DNA of 64,000 nt from Mucilaginibacter sp. Bleaf8 (GTDB lineage Bacteria; Bacteroidota; Bacteroidia; Sphingobacteriales; Sphingobacteriaceae): assembly GCF_018390515.1 (NCBI RefSeq), contig NZ_JAHBBK010000001.1, forward strand, positions 248,001 to 312,000, given 5' to 3'. The notes below the pieces were generated by a model. The model saw nothing but the letters and a program-made list of their open reading frames with translations. It searched no databases and had not been told where the DNA came from. The position numbers and the translations under genes are program-made. The first letter of the stretch is position 1. Each line of letters begins with the position of its first letter. Of the stretch, positions 8,783-16,840 are shown one piece after another.

Positions 8783-8833
8783 GGCGTAATTTTATTAATA
8801 CAATAGTCAAAATCTATTCCACAAATTTTTAGT

Positions 8834-10306
8834 ATGAGCAAGGGGATTATCAGTAAAGACGAAGATTATTCGCAATGGTTTAATGACCTGGTTATAAAAG
8901 CTGATCTGGCCGAGTATTCACCGGTTAGAGGCTGCATGATTATTAAACCTTACGGCTATTCTATCTGGGAAAAAATACAGGCCGTGCTGGACAAAATGTT
9001 TAAAGACACCGGTCACAGCAATGCTTATTTCCCGTTATTCATACCAAAATCTTTCTTCTCAAAAGAAGCAAGCCATGTGGATGGTTTTGCTAAGGAATGT
9101 GCTGTGGTAACACATTACCGCTTGAAGAACGATGGCGAAGGTAATATTATTGTGGATGAGGATGCGAAATTAGAGGAAGAATTGATTGTTCGCCCAACTT
9201 CCGAAACTATTATCTGGAATACCTATAAAGGCTGGATACAATCATACCGCGACTTACCTATTCTGGTTAACCAGTGGGCTAACGTTGTACGCTGGGAAAT
9301 GCGCACAAGGTTGTTTTTGCGTACCAGTGAATTTTTATGGCAGGAAGGCCATACAGCACATGCCACTGCCGAAGAAGCTGTAGCAGAAACTGAACAGATG
9401 CTGGAGGTTTATGCAAACTTTGCCGAAAACTGGCTGGCTGTACCCGTAGTAAAAGGTAAAAAAACATCTAACGAACGTTTCGCCGGTGCGTTAGATACCT
9501 ATTGTATTGAAGCGTTAATGCAAGATGGTAAAGCATTACAAGCGGGCACTTCACACTTTTTGGGGCAAAACTTTGCAAAAGCATTTGATGTGAAATTTAC
9601 CAGCAAAGAAGGTAAGCAGGATTATGTTTGGGCTACCTCATGGGGCGTGTCTACCCGTTTAATGGGTGCGCTTATCATGGCACATTCTGATGATGCAGGT
9701 TTGGTTTTACCGCCAATGCTGGCACCTATACAAGTGGTAGTTGTGCCTATTTATAAGCACGATGAGGAGCTGCAAAATATCACAGCTTATGTTGATGGCT
9801 TAAGTAAAGAACTTAAAGCAAAAGGCATTTCCGTAAAATTTGACAACCGCGATACCCAGCGTCCGGGTTTCAAATTTGCAGAGTACGAGTTGAAAGGTGT
9901 GCCATTACGTGTGGCTATTGGTAGCCGCGATATGCAAAACGGAACAGTTGAGCTGGCTCGCCGTGATACTAAAACCAAAGAAACCGTACAGCAAGCCGGC
10001 TTGGTTGATCATATCGAAAAGTTATTAGAAGAAATTCAGCAAAACATCTTCACCAAAGCGTTGACTTTCCGCGAAGAAAATACCACGAAGGTAGATGATT
10101 ACGAAGAATTTAAACGTTTGCTGGACGAAAAACCAGGTTTCCTGTTAGCCCATTGGGATGGTACGCCCGAAACAGAGCAGCGCATAAAAGAGGAAACCAA
10201 AGCTACCATTCGTTGTATACCATTAAATAACGAACAGGAAGAAGGCAAGTGTATCCTTACCGGTAACCCGTCTACCCAGAGGGTGTTATTTGCTAGGGCA
10301 TACTAA
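8834..10306 (+). CDS. proS: Prolyl-tRNA synthetase, short (type 3) form
   Basis: A 490-residue class II aminoacyl-tRNA synthetase that charges tRNA-Pro with proline. RPTSETIIW at about 117-125, the motif 2 region [15 protein letters not shown] at about 158-172, and the motif 3 region [19 protein letters not shown] are clear. They are followed by the anticodon-binding domain and a C-terminal extension ending VLFARAY. It lacks the large editing insertion of the E. coli type and so belongs to the eukaryote/archaea-like form common in Bacteroidota. A 22-bp perfect inverted repeat follows directly. Confidence 0.97.
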   Translation: MSKGIISKDEDYSQWFNDLVIKADLAEYSPVRGCMIIKPYGYSIWEKIQAVLDKMFKDTGHSNAYFPLFIPKSFFSKEASHVDGFAKECAVVTHYRLKNDGEGNIIVDEDAKLEEELIVRPTSETIIWNTYKGWIQSYRDLPILVNQWANVVRWEMRTRLFLRTSEFLWQEGHTAHATAEEAVAETEQMLEVYANFAENWLAVPVVKGKKTSNERFAGALDTYCIEALMQDGKALQAGTSHFLGQNFAKAFDVKFTSKEGKQDYVWATSWGVSTRLMGALIMAHSDDAGLVLPPMLAPIQVVVVPIYKHDEELQNITAYVDGLSKELKAKGISVKFDNRDTQRPGFKFAEYELKGVPLRVAIGSRDMQNGTVELARRDTKTKETVQQAGLVDHIEKLLEEIQQNIFTKALTFREENTTKVDDYEEFKRLLDEKPGFLLAHWDGTPETEQRIKEETKATIRCIPLNNEQEEGKCILTGNPSTQRVLFARAY

Positions 10307-10310
10307 TACT

Positions 10311-10379
10311 GTTGTAGGTTGTAAGTTGCGTATCGGACAACGGTACGCAACTTACAACCTACAACTCATAACTTACAAC
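10311..10379. repeat. Perfect 22-bp inverted repeat built of 7-bp units
   Basis: Bases 10311-10332 and 10344-10365 are perfect reverse complements with an 11-base loop. The left arm reads as heptads GTTGTAG, GTTGTAA, GTTGCGT. The right side continues as ACGCAAC, TTACAAC, CTACAAC, TCATAAC, TTACAAC to 10379, six bases before the next ATG. It may act as a terminator for proS, although it has no T-tract, or be a dispersed repeat. Confidence 0.85.
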
Positions 10380-10385
10380 TGAACT

Positions 10386-11525
10386 ATGAAATTCGCAACT
10401 AAAGCCATACATGCAGGGCAGGAGCCTGACCCGAGCACCGGCGCCGTAATGACGCCGATATATCAAACATCAACCTATTGGCAAAAAGCGCCGGGCGATA
10501 ACCAGGGTTATGAGTACTCACGTGGTACCAACCCAACCCGCAAGGCTTTGGAAGATTGTTTGGCCGCTTTAGAAAATGCAAGGTTTGGCCTGGCATTTTC
10601 CAGTGGTATGGGCGCAACCGATGCCGTAATGAAATTGCTGAAACCCGGTGATGAGGTAATTACTGGTAATGATTTATACGGTGGTTCATACCGTATCTTC
10701 ACCAAGATATTTGCGAACTATGGCATCAAGTTCCATTTTTTGAACCTACACGAGCCGGAAATCATCAATGAATATGTAAATGAAAACACCAAAATGGTTT
10801 GGATTGAAACACCCACCAACCCAACCATGCAGGTAGTAGATATACAAGCCATTTCATCAATTGCCAAAGCCAGGAACCTTACACTGGTGGTTGATAACAC
10901 CTTCGCATCCCCATATTTACAAAACCCAATGGATATGGGTGCCGATATTGTGATGCACTCTGTTACCAAATACATTGGTGGCCACTCCGATGTTGTGATG
11001 GGGGCGTTAATGATGAGCGATGAAGATTTGTACAAGCGTTTGTGGTTCATATACAACTCCTGCGGTGCCACACCAGGACCTATGGATAGCTTTTTGGTGC
11101 TTCGGGGTATTAAAACCCTGCACTTGCGAATGAAAGCGCACTGCGAGAATGGTCGCCAGGTGGCTGAGTTTTTAAAAGATCATCCCAAAGTCGAACGTAT
11201 TTTTTGGCCGGGGTTTACCGATCATCCTAACCACCATATTGCCGCTAAACAAATGCGCGATTTTGGCGGGATGATCTCCATTGTATTAAAGGATGCCGAT
11301 CTGCAGGAAACCTTCCGCATTGCTTCCAACTTTAAGGTGTTTACGCTGGCCGAGTCATTGGGCGGTGTGGAGTCTCTGATCAATCACCCGGCTACCATGA
11401 CCCATGCTTCCATCCCGAAAGAGACGCGCGAAGCTGCCGGCGTAGTAGATAACCTGTTGCGTTTAAGCGTTGGGGTGGAGGATATTGAGGACCTTTTGGA
11501 AGACCTGAAAAACGCCTTGGCGTAA
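10386..11525 (+). CDS. Cystathionine gamma-synthase/lyase family PLP enzyme
   Basis: A 379-residue fold-type I PLP enzyme of the Cys/Met metabolism family. FSSGMGATDA at 71-80 is the phosphate-binding segment, Tyr98 stacks on the cofactor, and Asp170 (VVDNTFASP) pairs with the pyridine nitrogen. The Schiff-base Lys is Lys195 in SVTKYIGGH. ESLGGVESL near residue 326 is typical. The family covers cystathionine gamma-synthase (transsulfuration towards methionine) and gamma-lyase (towards cysteine), and sequence alone does not separate them. No methionine-pathway gene is adjacent. The gene is flanked by two different heptad repeats. Confidence 0.9.
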   Translation: MKFATKAIHAGQEPDPSTGAVMTPIYQTSTYWQKAPGDNQGYEYSRGTNPTRKALEDCLAALENARFGLAFSSGMGATDAVMKLLKPGDEVITGNDLYGGSYRIFTKIFANYGIKFHFLNLHEPEIINEYVNENTKMVWIETPTNPTMQVVDIQAISSIAKARNLTLVVDNTFASPYLQNPMDMGADIVMHSVTKYIGGHSDVVMGALMMSDEDLYKRLWFIYNSCGATPGPMDSFLVLRGIKTLHLRMKAHCENGRQVAEFLKDHPKVERIFWPGFTDHPNHHIAAKQMRDFGGMISIVLKDADLQETFRIASNFKVFTLAESLGGVESLINHPATMTHASIPKETREAAGVVDNLLRLSVGVEDIEDLLEDLKNALA

Positions 11526-11535
11526 ATATATAGAT

Positions 11536-11617
11536 AGAGCCGAGAGCTAAGAACCAAGAGCCAAGAATTAATGGGGCATTGTCAGCTTCGAATACTTGGC
11601 TCTTGGTTCTTAGCTCT
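11536..11617. repeat. Imperfect inverted repeat of AGARCYA-type heptads
   Basis: The left side reads as consecutive heptads AGAGCCG, AGAGCTA, AGAACCA, AGAGCCA, AGAATTA (11536-11570). Bases 11543-11565 are the exact reverse complement of 11595-11617 (23 bp) across a 29-base loop. It lies in the 122-base gap between the PLP enzyme and the TIGR02757 gene. Confidence 0.85.
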
Positions 11618-11647
11618 TGTTTCAAAATTGATTCTATACTCTTTAAC

Positions 11648-12445
11648 ATGGTTACCGACATTAAAGGCTTCCTCGACGCCAAAGTTGCCCAATACAATCA
11701 GCCTGCATTTATTGAAACTGATCCGATTGTTATCCCGCATCAGTTTACTTCAAAGCAGGATATCGAGATCATGGGATTTTGGGCTGCTGTGTTAGCCTGG
11801 GGCCAGCGGGTAACCATCATAAAAAAGTGCCGGGAATTGATTGCTTTAATGGATGGCGCTCCCTATGATTTTATCATGAATCATGAAGAGCCCGACTTGA
11901 AAAAACTGCTGCAATTCAAGCACCGTACGTTTAACGATATCGATACCCTGTACTTCATCACCTTCTTTAGATATCATTATGAACGGTTTGACAGCTTAGA
12001 GGATGCCTTTTTGTCCCCTTTAGGGGGCTGGGGGGCTGAACTGGCCTTGAACCACTTTCGGCAATATTTCTTTTCACTGCCCGATTATCCGCACCGTACT
12101 AAAAAACACATTTCATCACCATCACAAAAATCTACCTGCAAACGCCTGAATATGTTTTTGCGCTGGATGGTGCGTAAGGATAACGCAGGTGTAGATTTTG
12201 GCATTTGGAACAGGCTGCAGCAGGCTGATCTGATTTGCCCGTGCGACCTGCACGTTGACCGTATAGCTCGCAAACTTAAACTCATTACTCGCAGGCAAAC
12301 CGACTGGCTAACCGCCGTAGAACTAACCGAACACCTGCGCGACTTTGATCCGCTTGACCCGGTTAAGTACGACTTTGCTTTGTTTGGACTAGGAATTGAG
12401 GAGCGATGGGGATTAGATACAATACTCCCGTCTGTTATTAGGTAA
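11648..12445 (+). CDS. TIGR02757 / DUF2400 family protein
   Basis: The ATG at 11648 gives a 265-residue protein starting MVTDIKGFLDAKVAQY. Longer in-frame starts at 11579 or earlier run through the repeat element and are unlikely. Family signatures are visible: FWAAVLAWGQR near 36-46, CKRLNMFLRWMVRKDNAGVD near 165-184, and DPVKYDFALFGLG near the end. The family is conserved across Bacteroidota and other bacteria and has no established function known to me; the fold looks all-helical. Residues about 122-130 (SPLGGWGAE) are encoded by a C4/G5 hairpin-like sequence that may be an inserted repeat. Confidence 0.88.
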   Translation: MVTDIKGFLDAKVAQYNQPAFIETDPIVIPHQFTSKQDIEIMGFWAAVLAWGQRVTIIKKCRELIALMDGAPYDFIMNHEEPDLKKLLQFKHRTFNDIDTLYFITFFRYHYERFDSLEDAFLSPLGGWGAELALNHFRQYFFSLPDYPHRTKKHISSPSQKSTCKRLNMFLRWMVRKDNAGVDFGIWNRLQQADLICPCDLHVDRIARKLKLITRRQTDWLTAVELTEHLRDFDPLDPVKYDFALFGLGIEERWGLDTILPSVIR

Positions 12446-12453
12446 CAGGTGTT

Positions 12454-12600
12454 CCACTTTTAAAGTGGTACAAAGCGGAACAAACCGGTACACTCCGGAA
12501 CAGGTGGTACACTTTGGTACACCTAAAACGACGTTTACAGCGCGCAGAAGGCGTTCAAAATAAGTGGTACACTTTGGAACACCCGGAACAGTTTGGTACA
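12454..12600. repeat. 10-bp periodic GGWACA repeat array
   Basis: GGTACA or GGAACA hexamers start at 12467, 12477, 12487, 12497, 12506, 12516 and again at 12566, 12576, 12585, 12595. The step is ten bases with two steps of nine. An inverted unit, CCACTTTTAAAGTGG (12454-12468), caps the left side. The segment GTGGTACACTTTGG occurs twice, at 12504-12517 and 12564-12577. The array fills most of the 229-base gap between two convergent genes. Confidence 0.85.
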
Positions 12601-12674
12601 GGTATTTATACTTGTGACACGATCTTGTCTGTACTTTCATGACTTCTGTTATCCAAGTATTCAAACTTGCTACA

Positions 12675-13286
12675 TTAACAGTTAAGTAATTTATATCGCT
12701 TAATAGGCCGGTTGTTTCTGAGTAGATAAGCATGATATACGGTAGGGATATCATGTGTCCACTGTTTGATGATGAATACCATGCAGATAATTTCCAGTCG
12801 GGATATTATACCCAGATAAAAACAGATCTGAAAAAGTATGGTAGCGTTACCGGTTGCTATAACTTGTATCAAAGTGGCACATAAAACCAGCGTCCAAAGC
12901 TTGGATGCTAATGCTTGTGTGGCAACTTCTTTTTGGAAACGTACAAGGCTAATGAGGTAGCAGGTTATTTCTGCGCCGATTAAAAGCATCAGATACAACC
13001 AGTGCTGTTTAAAAAACAACGGATATATAATGAAGCTGGCTATTACAATAGCAACCCAAAATATCTGATCAACGTGCGAGTCGAGCCTGCGCAAGTTGCG
13101 GGCAGATACCTGTAGCCTGCGGGTTATAATGCCGTCATAGATATCGCTTACCAAGCCGGCAATAATTAAAGTATTGATAAACCACCGGGACCCATCAAAT
13201 TGTATTATAGCAGCCGCAAGTATCAAACCGGCAAAAGCCAGGCGCAGGTATATGGAGTATAAGGGAAGCTTTTTTACTAAGTTCAT
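12675..13286 (-). CDS. CDP-alcohol phosphatidyltransferase family membrane protein
   Basis: 203 residues with about six hydrophobic segments. The signature of the family, D-x2-DG-x2-AR-x8-G-x3-D-x3-D, is represented by SDIYDGIITRR and RRLDSHVDQ. All four aspartates (DIYD, DSHVD) are present, while the AR position reads TR and the second Gly is replaced. Such enzymes join CDP-diacylglycerol or a CDP-alcohol to an alcohol acceptor in phospholipid synthesis. The acceptor is unknown, and the altered glycine leaves some doubt about activity. The ATG at 13286 is preferred to a TTG at 13292. Confidence 0.8.
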   Translation of the reverse strand: MNLVKKLPLYSIYLRLAFAGLILAAAIIQFDGSRWFINTLIIAGLVSDIYDGIITRRLQVSARNLRRLDSHVDQIFWVAIVIASFIIYPLFFKQHWLYLMLLIGAEITCYLISLVRFQKEVATQALASKLWTLVLCATLIQVIATGNATILFQICFYLGIISRLEIICMVFIIKQWTHDIPTVYHAYLLRNNRPIKRYKLLNC

Positions 13287-13386
13287 GCGCAATGAGTTGA
13301 TGTGCTTTTATAAGTTATACAATGTAACCTTTAAATACTGCATAAACTAATATTCAATATTATATAATTTATAGTAGCCCTTAACA

Positions 13387-14232
13387 TCATCCTTTCACAA
13401 ATCCCCATATCAGTTGATTAATTTCATTCGGTTTTTCGTGATGCAGCCAGTGGGTAGCATCATTCAGCATTACTAATTTGCCGTTGGTGCATTGTGCTAC
13501 ACTTTGTGATGCCATTTCGGCGCTTAAAGTAGCGTCTTTTTTACCCCAGATGATTAAGGTAGGTACGGTTACTTTTGGATAGCTTTTCAGTGCATCCTGC
13601 TTAAACGCCCGGTACCAGTTAATCATGGCAGTTAAGGCGTACGGCTGCCGCCATGCGCTGCGATATTGTTGCAAGTCCTCACGGCTAAAGGTGCCACGGT
13701 TGGATGTTTTGAGCAAGCTATTTTTTAGGAAACGGAAATTGAATATCCGGCATAACAGTTCGGGCAGTAGCGGTACCTGAAAAAACGCCGCATACCAGCT
13801 TTTAAGCATTTGCCTCGGATTGCGTTTTAAGTTATCGAGCATTACCTGTAGGTGCGGCATGTTCAGGATAATTAGTTTTTTCACAACCGCAGGGTGTTGC
13901 ATGGCCAATGCCCAGGCAACGCCGCCGCCCCAATCATGCGCAACCACAATCACACCATCGGAAGAAATTTGGTTGATAAGACCAACAACATCGGCCACCA
14001 GGTGGTCTATTACGTAAGCTTTTTTTCCTTTGGGTTTGCTGCTCAGGTTATATCCGCGCAGGTCGGGTGCACAAACCCGGAAGCCTTTTTGAACAAAAAA
14101 GGGGAGTTGCTCATGCCAGGCATAACTAAATTCCGGGAACCCGTGTAAAAACAGAATAGTTTCCTGTGCGTCGTCACCATCTGTTAAGGCATGCAGCCTT
14201 ATTCCATTCACCTCATAATACACACTCTGCAT
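13387..14232 (-). CDS. Alpha/beta hydrolase, epoxide-hydrolase-like
   Basis: A 281-residue alpha/beta hydrolase. HGFPEFSYAW (30-39) is the oxyanion-hole motif, and VAHDWGGG places the nucleophile at Asp100, as in epoxide hydrolases and haloalkane dehalogenases. His261 in NDATHWLHHEKP completes the catalytic set, with an acidic residue in IIWGKKDATLS. HGFPE with HDWGG favours epoxide hydrolase. The cytoplasmic protein has no signal peptide. The physiological substrate is not indicated by neighbours. Confidence 0.87.
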   Translation of the reverse strand: MQSVYYEVNGIRLHALTDGDDAQETILFLHGFPEFSYAWHEQLPFFVQKGFRVCAPDLRGYNLSSKPKGKKAYVIDHLVADVVGLINQISSDGVIVVAHDWGGGVAWALAMQHPAVVKKLIILNMPHLQVMLDNLKRNPRQMLKSWYAAFFQVPLLPELLCRIFNFRFLKNSLLKTSNRGTFSREDLQQYRSAWRQPYALTAMINWYRAFKQDALKSYPKVTVPTLIIWGKKDATLSAEMASQSVAQCTNGKLVMLNDATHWLHHEKPNEINQLIWGFVKG

Positions 14233-14273
14233 ACTAAATAAATAGTTTGGCAGAGCTTATTGTTTGTGATAAA

Positions 14274-15329
14274 TTACTGCTCTTCTCTAAAATATACTTT
14301 ATAGTAGTTCATGGATTTGTCTTCATCAAAGCCTTTCTGAATGAGGTCTTTATCGCCATGAATATAAATATGGAAGTTACGATCCAGTTTTAACACACTT
14401 TTATAAACCCGAGCCTGCTTTTTAACGGCATTATCTGATATCGAAAAGCTATCGGGAATTACCGTATCAAATTCCTCTTCGTATTGCTGCTTGTAATTTT
14501 TAAACGATTCGGCGGCCTGGTCGTTTCCCAAAACCTCGCCGGTAAACTCGTCTATCTCAAAAGTTTCCTTTTCTTTAAAGTACTTCATTGAGCGGTTTAG
14601 CAAGTCAATTTTGTCGGCCTTGCTCATCTCAAACTCATCGTCGAGCTTTTGGGTTACAAAGTTTTTGTAAACGCTCAGGGTAGTGTTGGTTTGGTTAAAG
14701 TTGTCATTACGTACTTTAACCTGCAAAAACTCGTCCTTCCAGTACGCGGCTTCCTGGCTGCGGTTGGTTTGGTCAAGCGCTACCACCTTGTAGCCATCTT
14801 CTTTCTGGGTATTAAAAATCAGGCAGCCTTTATCCAGCTTATTGATGTTAATGGCGTTCTCTTCGTAATCAACCTCAAAACCACCATCCTGCGGATAAAC
14901 TTTCAAAAAGGTCTCTTTGGTCTCTGATTTGAATATGCCTATGGCATCCAGCATTTCGCCCTCCAGCTGCACCTGGTTAAACAGCGTAATGTATACTTCG
15001 CCCGGTTTAATTTTAGGGTGACTGGAAACACTGTACAGATACTTAGCTATTTGCTGCGACACGTCATGAAAGCGCTCATTATCATCAAACACTTCCGTAC
15101 AAAAATGAAATATCTCGTTCAGATTGGTATCGCCGCTCACGTGCATCAGGTGGTACACTTCGTTCGTTTTCTCAAACGGCGTCAAAAAATACTGCATCAA
15201 CAGCTTCGGGATAATCTCATCTTTAAGTGAAAGTGGTGCATCCGATAGGGCATACATTTCATTCTGTAGCGGATTACCTACGTGGTGTACCGATATTGTG
15301 TTGAGTGAGGCGTCGAAAAAGGTTACCAT
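14274..15329 (-). CDS. Nucleoid-associated protein, 37-kDa (NdpA/YejK-like) family
   Basis: 351 residues with the pattern of the 37-kDa nucleoid-associated family: an N-terminal region with LNTISVHHVGN, a central FLKVYPQDGGFEVDYEENA segment, and a C-terminal helical part with DFxxD-like acidic stretches. Family members associate with the bacterial nucleoid, with no defined enzymatic activity. No signal peptide or membrane segment is present. It lies on the same strand as the downstream hydrolase (41-base gap), but the functions appear unrelated. Confidence 0.83.
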   Translation of the reverse strand: MVTFFDASLNTISVHHVGNPLQNEMYALSDAPLSLKDEIIPKLLMQYFLTPFEKTNEVYHLMHVSGDTNLNEIFHFCTEVFDDNERFHDVSQQIAKYLYSVSSHPKIKPGEVYITLFNQVQLEGEMLDAIGIFKSETKETFLKVYPQDGGFEVDYEENAININKLDKGCLIFNTQKEDGYKVVALDQTNRSQEAAYWKDEFLQVKVRNDNFNQTNTTLSVYKNFVTQKLDDEFEMSKADKIDLLNRSMKYFKEKETFEIDEFTGEVLGNDQAAESFKNYKQQYEEEFDTVIPDSFSISDNAVKKQARVYKSVLKLDRNFHIYIHGDKDLIQKGFDEDKSMNYYKVYFREEQ

Positions 15330-15396
15330 AATTTAAGCCAGCAAAGAAACAAATAATTTTGCGTGCAATGGCAGGGCCTGGTCAGCTTTTCTTTTC

Positions 15397-15756
15397 TCAG
15401 GCTTGTTGTGGTTGGTGCTCTTTTGGTTCGCGCAGATCGTTTAGTTGAATTTCATAGGCGCGCATTCGGGCATGTAAAATATCTACCTCGGTGCGTAGCA
15501 TCTGTATTTCGGTTATCAGTTTGGGCGAATCCGATTTGTTGATTTTGCGGTCGCCGGTACCCAATATCAACCATTCAGGCGAGTACTTTAACTGGAAGCA
15601 AAGTTTGCGTATCAGGTAATAGCTTATTTCCTGCTTTCTGTTGATTACTTTACTGATGAAGCCTTGGTCAACTTCAATAGCCTTGGCCAGGCCTAACTGG
15701 CCGCCATGCTCTTTCACGATTACTTTCAGCCTCTTAATTATAGCATCATCAGACAT
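15397..15756 (-). CDS. XRE/Cro-type helix-turn-helix protein with C-terminal coiled coil
   Basis: 119 residues. The N-terminal domain (about 5-65) has the helix-turn-helix pattern LGLAKAIEVDQGFISKVIN, followed by EWLILGTGD, which is common in short phage-repressor-like regulators of Bacteroidota. Residues about 80-110 (ITEIQMLRTEVDILHARMR) form a coiled coil likely used for dimerisation. It probably binds DNA. The target is unknown; it might be its own promoter, which is not recognised. Confidence 0.8.
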   Translation of the reverse strand: MSDDAIIKRLKVIVKEHGGQLGLAKAIEVDQGFISKVINRKQEISYYLIRKLCFQLKYSPEWLILGTGDRKINKSDSPKLITEIQMLRTEVDILHARMRAYEIQLNDLREPKEHQPQQA

Positions 15757-15791
15757 AAGGCAGCACTTATTTTATGCAATAATAGCTATAA

Positions 15792-15830
15792 TCGGTAAAA
15801 AACAAACAGCCGCAATAAATATTGCGGCTG
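15792..15830 (-). terminator. Terminator of the small membrane protein gene
   Basis: An 11-bp stem CAGCCGCAATA / TATTGCGGCTG with a very short loop is followed on the minus strand by TTTGTTTTTT. It lies 24 bases beyond the stop of the 62-residue membrane protein gene. Confidence 0.8.
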
Positions 15831-15853
15831 CCTGGTTATAAAGTCAAATTATT

Positions 15854-16042
15854 TTATCTGTTACCAAACTGGTTATTTCTAACCGGCACTTTCACTGCTT
15901 GTAGCTGTGTTGCCTTTTGCTTTAACAACGGCAATACATCTTTATTTTGGCGCATCAGTTCGTTTACATTGCCTTGTTGTTTGCTTACATATACGGCAAT
16001 AGCCAATATAAAAATTAAGCCGATAATTAAGTATGCGATCAT
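15854..16042 (-). CDS. Small single-pass membrane protein, 62 aa
   Basis: An N-terminal membrane helix (MIAYLIIGLIFILAIAVYV) is followed by a polar tail with helical character (NVNELMRQNKDVLPLLKQKA) and a basic end. A well-formed terminator follows, which supports it as a real gene. It resembles small bitopic envelope proteins, but no family is recognised and the function is unknown. The orientation is probably N-out/C-in or signal-anchor type, which sequence cannot settle. Confidence 0.65.
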   Translation of the reverse strand: MIAYLIIGLIFILAIAVYVSKQQGNVNELMRQNKDVLPLLKQKATQLQAVKVPVRNNQFGNR

Positions 16043-16210
16043 GATAGTCTGTTTTTAATATCTATACGCAAAAAGTTCGCATATAGTTTATCATTCCTGA
16101 AAAAATGTGCAAACCTACCTCGTTATGACAATTTTCGGACTGCCGCATGAAATTTGATTAAACATTATGTGCAATTCACAGTCTTTGGATAAAGTAAGAA
16201 AGAAGAACAG

Positions 16211-16783
16211 ATGAACAAGAAATGGATATTGTGTTGTATACTGTTGCTTGGTGCAGCTTATATAGCGGGTGCGCAGGAGTGGGGTAGCAAAGACCAATTT
16301 AAAGATGAATTTCTATCGCGTATTAACCGCGTACGCGCCCGTGGGTGCAATTGTGGCAGCACTTATATGCCGCCGGCAGCACCGCTGGTATGGAACGATG
16401 ACTTGGAACAGGCAGCCAACGCCCATGCCAAAGACATGGCCCGGAACGATTATTTTAGTCATACCAGCCAGGATGGCCGCACCATTAGCGATCGTATCAT
16501 GAAAGCCGGTTATACATACAATGGTTATAAAAGCTTCGCCGTAGGTGAAAACATTGCACGCGGGCAACTTAGTATTGCAGAGGTATCAAATGGCTGGTTC
16601 AAGAGTGTAGGCCACTGTAAAAACCTGATGAACCCGGATTTTAGAGAGATTGGTATCGCTGAAAATAAAACCTACTGGGTGCAGGATTTTGGCGGACGCA
16701 TAGCATTTTCGGATAAGGAAAAAAGCTTGATTAAAAGCGGGCGTTTAATTATAAAACGCAGTCGTGGCAGCAGCCATGAATAA
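16211..16783 (+). CDS. Secreted CAP-domain (SCP/PR-1-like) protein
   Basis: A signal peptide (1-21, ending AGAQ) is followed by a CAP domain of normal size. Characteristic residues are His72 (ANAHAKDMARN), His84 (DYFSHTSQDG), Glu113 (VGENIARG) and His135 (VGHCKNLMNP). The last motif is followed by FREIGIA and YWVQDFGG, typical of the bacterial YkwD-like CAP group. Such proteins are exported and their biochemical role in bacteria is mostly unknown; metal or lipid binding is known for some members. Cysteines at 46, 48 and 136 may form a disulphide. Confidence 0.92.
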   Translation: MNKKWILCCILLLGAAYIAGAQEWGSKDQFKDEFLSRINRVRARGCNCGSTYMPPAAPLVWNDDLEQAANAHAKDMARNDYFSHTSQDGRTISDRIMKAGYTYNGYKSFAVGENIARGQLSIAEVSNGWFKSVGHCKNLMNPDFREIGIAENKTYWVQDFGGRIAFSDKEKSLIKSGRLIIKRSRGSSHE

Positions 16784-16792
16784 ATAGGTACA

Positions 16793-16830
16793 CAAAAAAA
16801 GCCGGCTATTTGCTACTGCAATTAGCCGGC
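16793..16830 (-). terminator. Terminator of the alcohol dehydrogenase operon
   Basis: GCCGGCTA and TAGCCGGC arms around a 14-base loop are followed on the minus strand by seven T residues. It could also stop plus-strand transcription of the CAP gene, but the T-tract lies on the minus-strand side. Confidence 0.8.
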
Positions 16831-16840
16831 CCATCATCAT

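Noticed and set aside
11571..11647. N-terminal extension of the TIGR02757 protein
   Set aside because: The extra codons translate the heptad inverted repeat; the ATG at 11648 gives the family-like start.
12413..12754. A 113-codon minus-strand ORF with VPKCTT-type repeats
   Set aside because: Its repeats come directly from the 10-bp DNA array, and it overlaps the ends of two real genes on both sides. It is a by-product of the repeat.
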